DNA of 64,000 nt, from the NCBI GenBank assembly GCA_948146395.1, contig OX411558.1, positions 35,210,350 to 35,274,349 of the forward strand, read 5' to 3'. Origin of the DNA: Fragum whitleyi. Its lineage: Eukaryota; Mollusca; Bivalvia; Cardiida; Cardiidae. Positions 60,513 to 64,000 of this stretch are shown here, in pieces. Each line of letters starts with the position of its first letter. The first letter of the stretch is position 1. The position numbers and the translations under genes were made by a program. The notes below the pieces were generated by a model that was given only the letters and a program-made list of their open reading frames with translations, did no database searches and was not told the DNA's origin.

Positions 60513-63500
60513 CTTTAATGCAAAAACGAGACAAAATGCCAAATTTCTATGACATATTTCCGTATAGCGCGTCTTTTTGCGCGTGATTGCTATGCAACGT
60601 TCATTGTGACGTCACTTATTTCGCCCCGCATAGATGACGTAAGATAGGATGAAATGCACAAAAGCAGGTCATAGGTTTTTGATAATTTCACTGCTTTTGC
60701 GGTGAGATTATCAAGTGATAATCTACCGTTATTACTCGATAAACCACCGAAAAGCATTAAAGATATGGTAATAATCATAAAATGAAATAAAAAGAAACTA
60801 TTAAAGAGTAAGAAAATGCACTGCTCAATTCTTATTCAATTTCTTTTCATGTTTTATCGACATTTTAGGTTTTTTGGAATGATATAATGATACATTAAAT
60901 CCAAAAGATAAAATTACATTTCTTGTGTCCAGAGTCTAGGAAATAGTTAAAAGAACTCAAGATGGCGAATGAAGTAAATTTAGAAAGACAATTAGATACG
61001 AAATCCGCCTGGAAAGACATCTTTAAAATCCAATTTACTTGTCATTTGGCATTCATGGCTAATGGAACGAACTGAAAAAAGAACGAAAAAAATTTGATAC
61101 TATTTCCAAAAGAAATATTTACAGAATAATAGTTTGGTTCGGTGTCAGGTCGATTTATCTAAAATTGCGTAGAAGAAAAGCGAATATAAAAAAATGGGTT
61201 TTTTTTGTCTAGCAATCGCGAACCTTCGGCGATTCTACGGAATAGACCTCGGGAATAATACGGGCGCAGCCATGAAAGCGCGTCATTTCGAATTTTGGAT
61301 TATATGACGTCACAAACATAAACGATCCCGCTAAGGATGACGTTGCATAAAACAAAATCAAGGAAAGAATAACATGAAAATGGGCTTATCATTATTTGAT
61401 AACAAAACGCAGTGTCTTACTGTGTTTTGTTATCAATATACATAAAAGATCATGAAAGACGATCGGAAAGAATAAACAAAATGTGATTTTCTTCATGCGT
61501 ATTAACCGAAGTACCACCAGGAGCCGAATTACCTAAAAAGTGACCCAAAATTACTACACTTATGTCCGAGGTACTTTTCAAGTTACGTAAAAGTCCGAGC
61601 GATGTTCCGAATGGTTGTCTGGATGCGTAACATCTACGATATATTCTCTAATAAAAATTACGCTATTTTGTGATTGCATGCCAAAGCCACATCTCTGTAT
61701 AATGGCCCGCTTTTCGGTTGACGCCCAGTAATTTTAAATGAACGCATGAGGTTAAGTTTTCTGGTAAATTCACTGGTATAATGGTAAAATCACCAAGTGA
61801 TAATCGCTTGAAACCACTCAGTAAATTCACCAAAAAAGCAGTGAATAAATTTTAATGATAAATTGACTGTTTTGACAGATAAAGTACGGTTTGGGCTCAA
61901 TGATAATCAAATTATCAGGATAAAAATTGTGATGTCGTCATTACAATTCATTCACTAGCGAAAAATAAGACGTTCATTTTCATTTTTTCAATTGGTTCCC
62001 CTTTAAGGACGATTGCTAGAATTAATTTTCCGAGATAGAATTTTTTTAGTTTTTCCATATTTTGTAGATTAAAGTATGCCGATTGCAAAAATGGAAAGAA
62101 AAAAGGGGGTCACCGAATCAGATTTTTCGTAAAACGTCATTGAATGTCATAGGTATCGAGTAAATTTTTGTCCGATTTTTCGCCGATTTTCATGTCTTGG
62201 TAATTACATAAAACCGTAACACAATCAAATCTAATCTAACAACTAATATCAATTTTATTTTAATTTCATAGATAGGAAGTTATTTGCACTGAATCTAATA
62301 CACAATAATCGATTAAAAGGAATAATAATGATTTTTTACGTATTTTTTCCCAATGCGTAAAAACTGGTATATCGAAAATGAACGAGAATATATTCAAAAT
62401 TTATAACTTTTGATCAAATTTCTCAAAAACTCTAGGATAGAAAATTTTATTTTTTCCACGTTTTGTAGAATATTATATGTTCGTGTGATATTGATATAAA
62501 AAAGGTATGGTCACCGTGCTAATTTTTTAGAAAAAAGCAAAATTCTAGGTCACCCAGTGTTGACGCTAAGTACAAAATCAATGATATTCAAGCCTTCATA
62601 AATTAATCGATTATGGAGTTGAATTTCTCAACAATTAGGGTATCACTTTGTTTTGCGTCAACGAATCCCAAGGTCAAATCATATGAAAAGGTCAAGGTCA
62701 TATGTCAAGGCCAACGTTAAATAAATCACGCAAAAATCTAGTGTTTTCAAAAATCTTCAAGACTGTTGAAAATAGAATACTCACATATGGAGTAATAATT
62801 GATCTTGTCAATAAGCATCATCAAATTCCCTGATCGAAGTCATATGATGAGATCAAGGTCATCTATCACGCTCACACCCCCATCCCCCAATAAAATTTTA
62901 AACACACCCAGGTCTGTTAAAAAATAATCCAAAGATTGAAAATTAAAAATCTGACAAGATCATTTGACAACGACAGGATCGTTTATCAAGCTCAACCTTT
63001 CAAAAATTAACCCTGTCAGAATGAAATGTGACGGTTACATCTAGCTATCGGATATACGACTGATAACGTTGTTTGATGCCTGATTATGCGCGGGAACGTT
63101 AACGTCACAAATACCTACAAAAAACGACGCTGACGACATATGCTTTATTTCTACAAAATAAAATGGCTGCGATAATTTATATTATCATGTTTTATGAATA
63201 GGATTAATTAATCGTCTTCATGAAAGCATTTTCCGCGAAATATAGAAATTTAGAGGGGTTTTGTAGTGTTTTCGTTACGTCCGAGATAAGTGCAACTTTG
63301 GAGCGCATACTCCTTTTTGAAAAGTTCGATGCGCAAAGACGTTGCGCAAGAACGAACTCCCGAAATCGTCCTTAATCAAAGAAACACAACAATTACTTTT
63401 CCATGTCGGGTGATAAATCTCCGCTAATGGAAATAAAGCTTTTGTTGTTCTCTAAATGAAAGGTACATCCATGTTACACTGAAAATAATAATTATAATAA

Positions 63501-64000
63501 TATTTATAATTATCAATTCTAAGGTAAAGAATTCTCGCCCAAAAAATTCATAATCAGTCCAAAAATTGTCATTTTGTATCAGACACAATCCAATTAGTAA
63601 AATACATATGGTTGGAATGCCATCGCCTATTCCATTTAATAAGTCACTTTCGTAGGACTGGTATTAAATCATACGAAACAATATTTTTCAGCAATTCCGA
63701 TGACTTAAACAGTGGACCGTCACGAGAAAGGGAATTTCGTTAAACAAACAAGCAAAAAAAGAAAAAAATATCCAACCCTTCGAAGGTCAAAAAACCATGT
63801 GTTAGGTATGCCAAAACGTTTGCGAACGTCTGACAAATTTCGCTTTCTTTACACGGTACTATTTCTTAAACGTTTAGCGATTGAAATAAGTCACGTGGAT
63901 CAAACTGTCCATCAAATATTATACATTGTATATAATAATATACTTCCACAGTGGCCCTTTTCCTCGTTACATATGTACTCTCTTTTGCAGCTTTTCAAAA
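60513..64000. other. Intergenic, AT-rich, no gene seen
   Basis: It contains a small palindrome at 61397-61436 (GATAACAAAACGCAGT/ACTGTGTTTTGTTATC). A two-copy direct repeat of about 400-bp period is marked by 'TTTTTCCATATTTTGTAGA' at 62050 and 'TTTTTCCACGTTTTGTAGA' at 62450. Scattered 'AAGGTCAAGGTCAT' words lie at 62680-62990. No coding region was supported. Confidence 0.5.

Overview
The window is animal nuclear DNA. It is AT-rich and almost gene-free, and it is packed with transposons and their relics. The repeat content points to a bivalve mollusc. The signs are a roughly 156-bp tandem core followed by a (GACGGACA)n microsatellite, as in 'pearl'/biv160-like Helitron-type elements; many copies of one tRNA-derived SINE; a Penelope-like element with a hammerhead-like motif; and a PIF/Harbinger element. 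The species assignment is inference, since no host gene was found to anchor it.

Bases 1-12616 form one imperfect palindrome with arms of about 6.1 kb, around 99% alike by eye, and a 323-bp spacer. The spacer lies inside the 3' end of a protein-primed type B DNA polymerase gene of the Polinton/Maverick-adintovirus type. The window start cuts the left arm, so the palindrome may be longer.

From 12.6 to 34.4 kb there is intergenic DNA with nested SINEs, hairpin MITEs, Helitron-like tandem-repeat elements, a Tc1-like MITE family and the 3' end of a Penelope-like element. The last encodes a GIY-YIG endonuclease domain and is followed by a hammerhead-ribozyme-like fold.

From 34.44 to 41.49 kb lies a nearly complete 7-kb PIF/Harbinger DNA transposon, the only clear source of intact genes here. 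It carries a two-exon MADF/Myb-like DNA-binding protein gene (+) and a DDE transposase gene (-). The two genes converge, and each has a TATATATA box 80-95 bp before its ATG. In this superfamily both proteins are needed for transposition: the Myb-like protein binds subterminal DNA and helps recruit the transposase. The ends are dense in CGTG/CACG motifs. Three later repeat insertions or relics lie between the genes.

From 41.5 to 64 kb there are again no recognisable genes. This part holds a full SINE with a target-site duplication, the 156-bp array, more MITEs, several fold-back palindromes and weakly conserved duplicated blocks.

All identifications come from reading the sequence without searches. 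Family names marked as likely rest on motif recognition.
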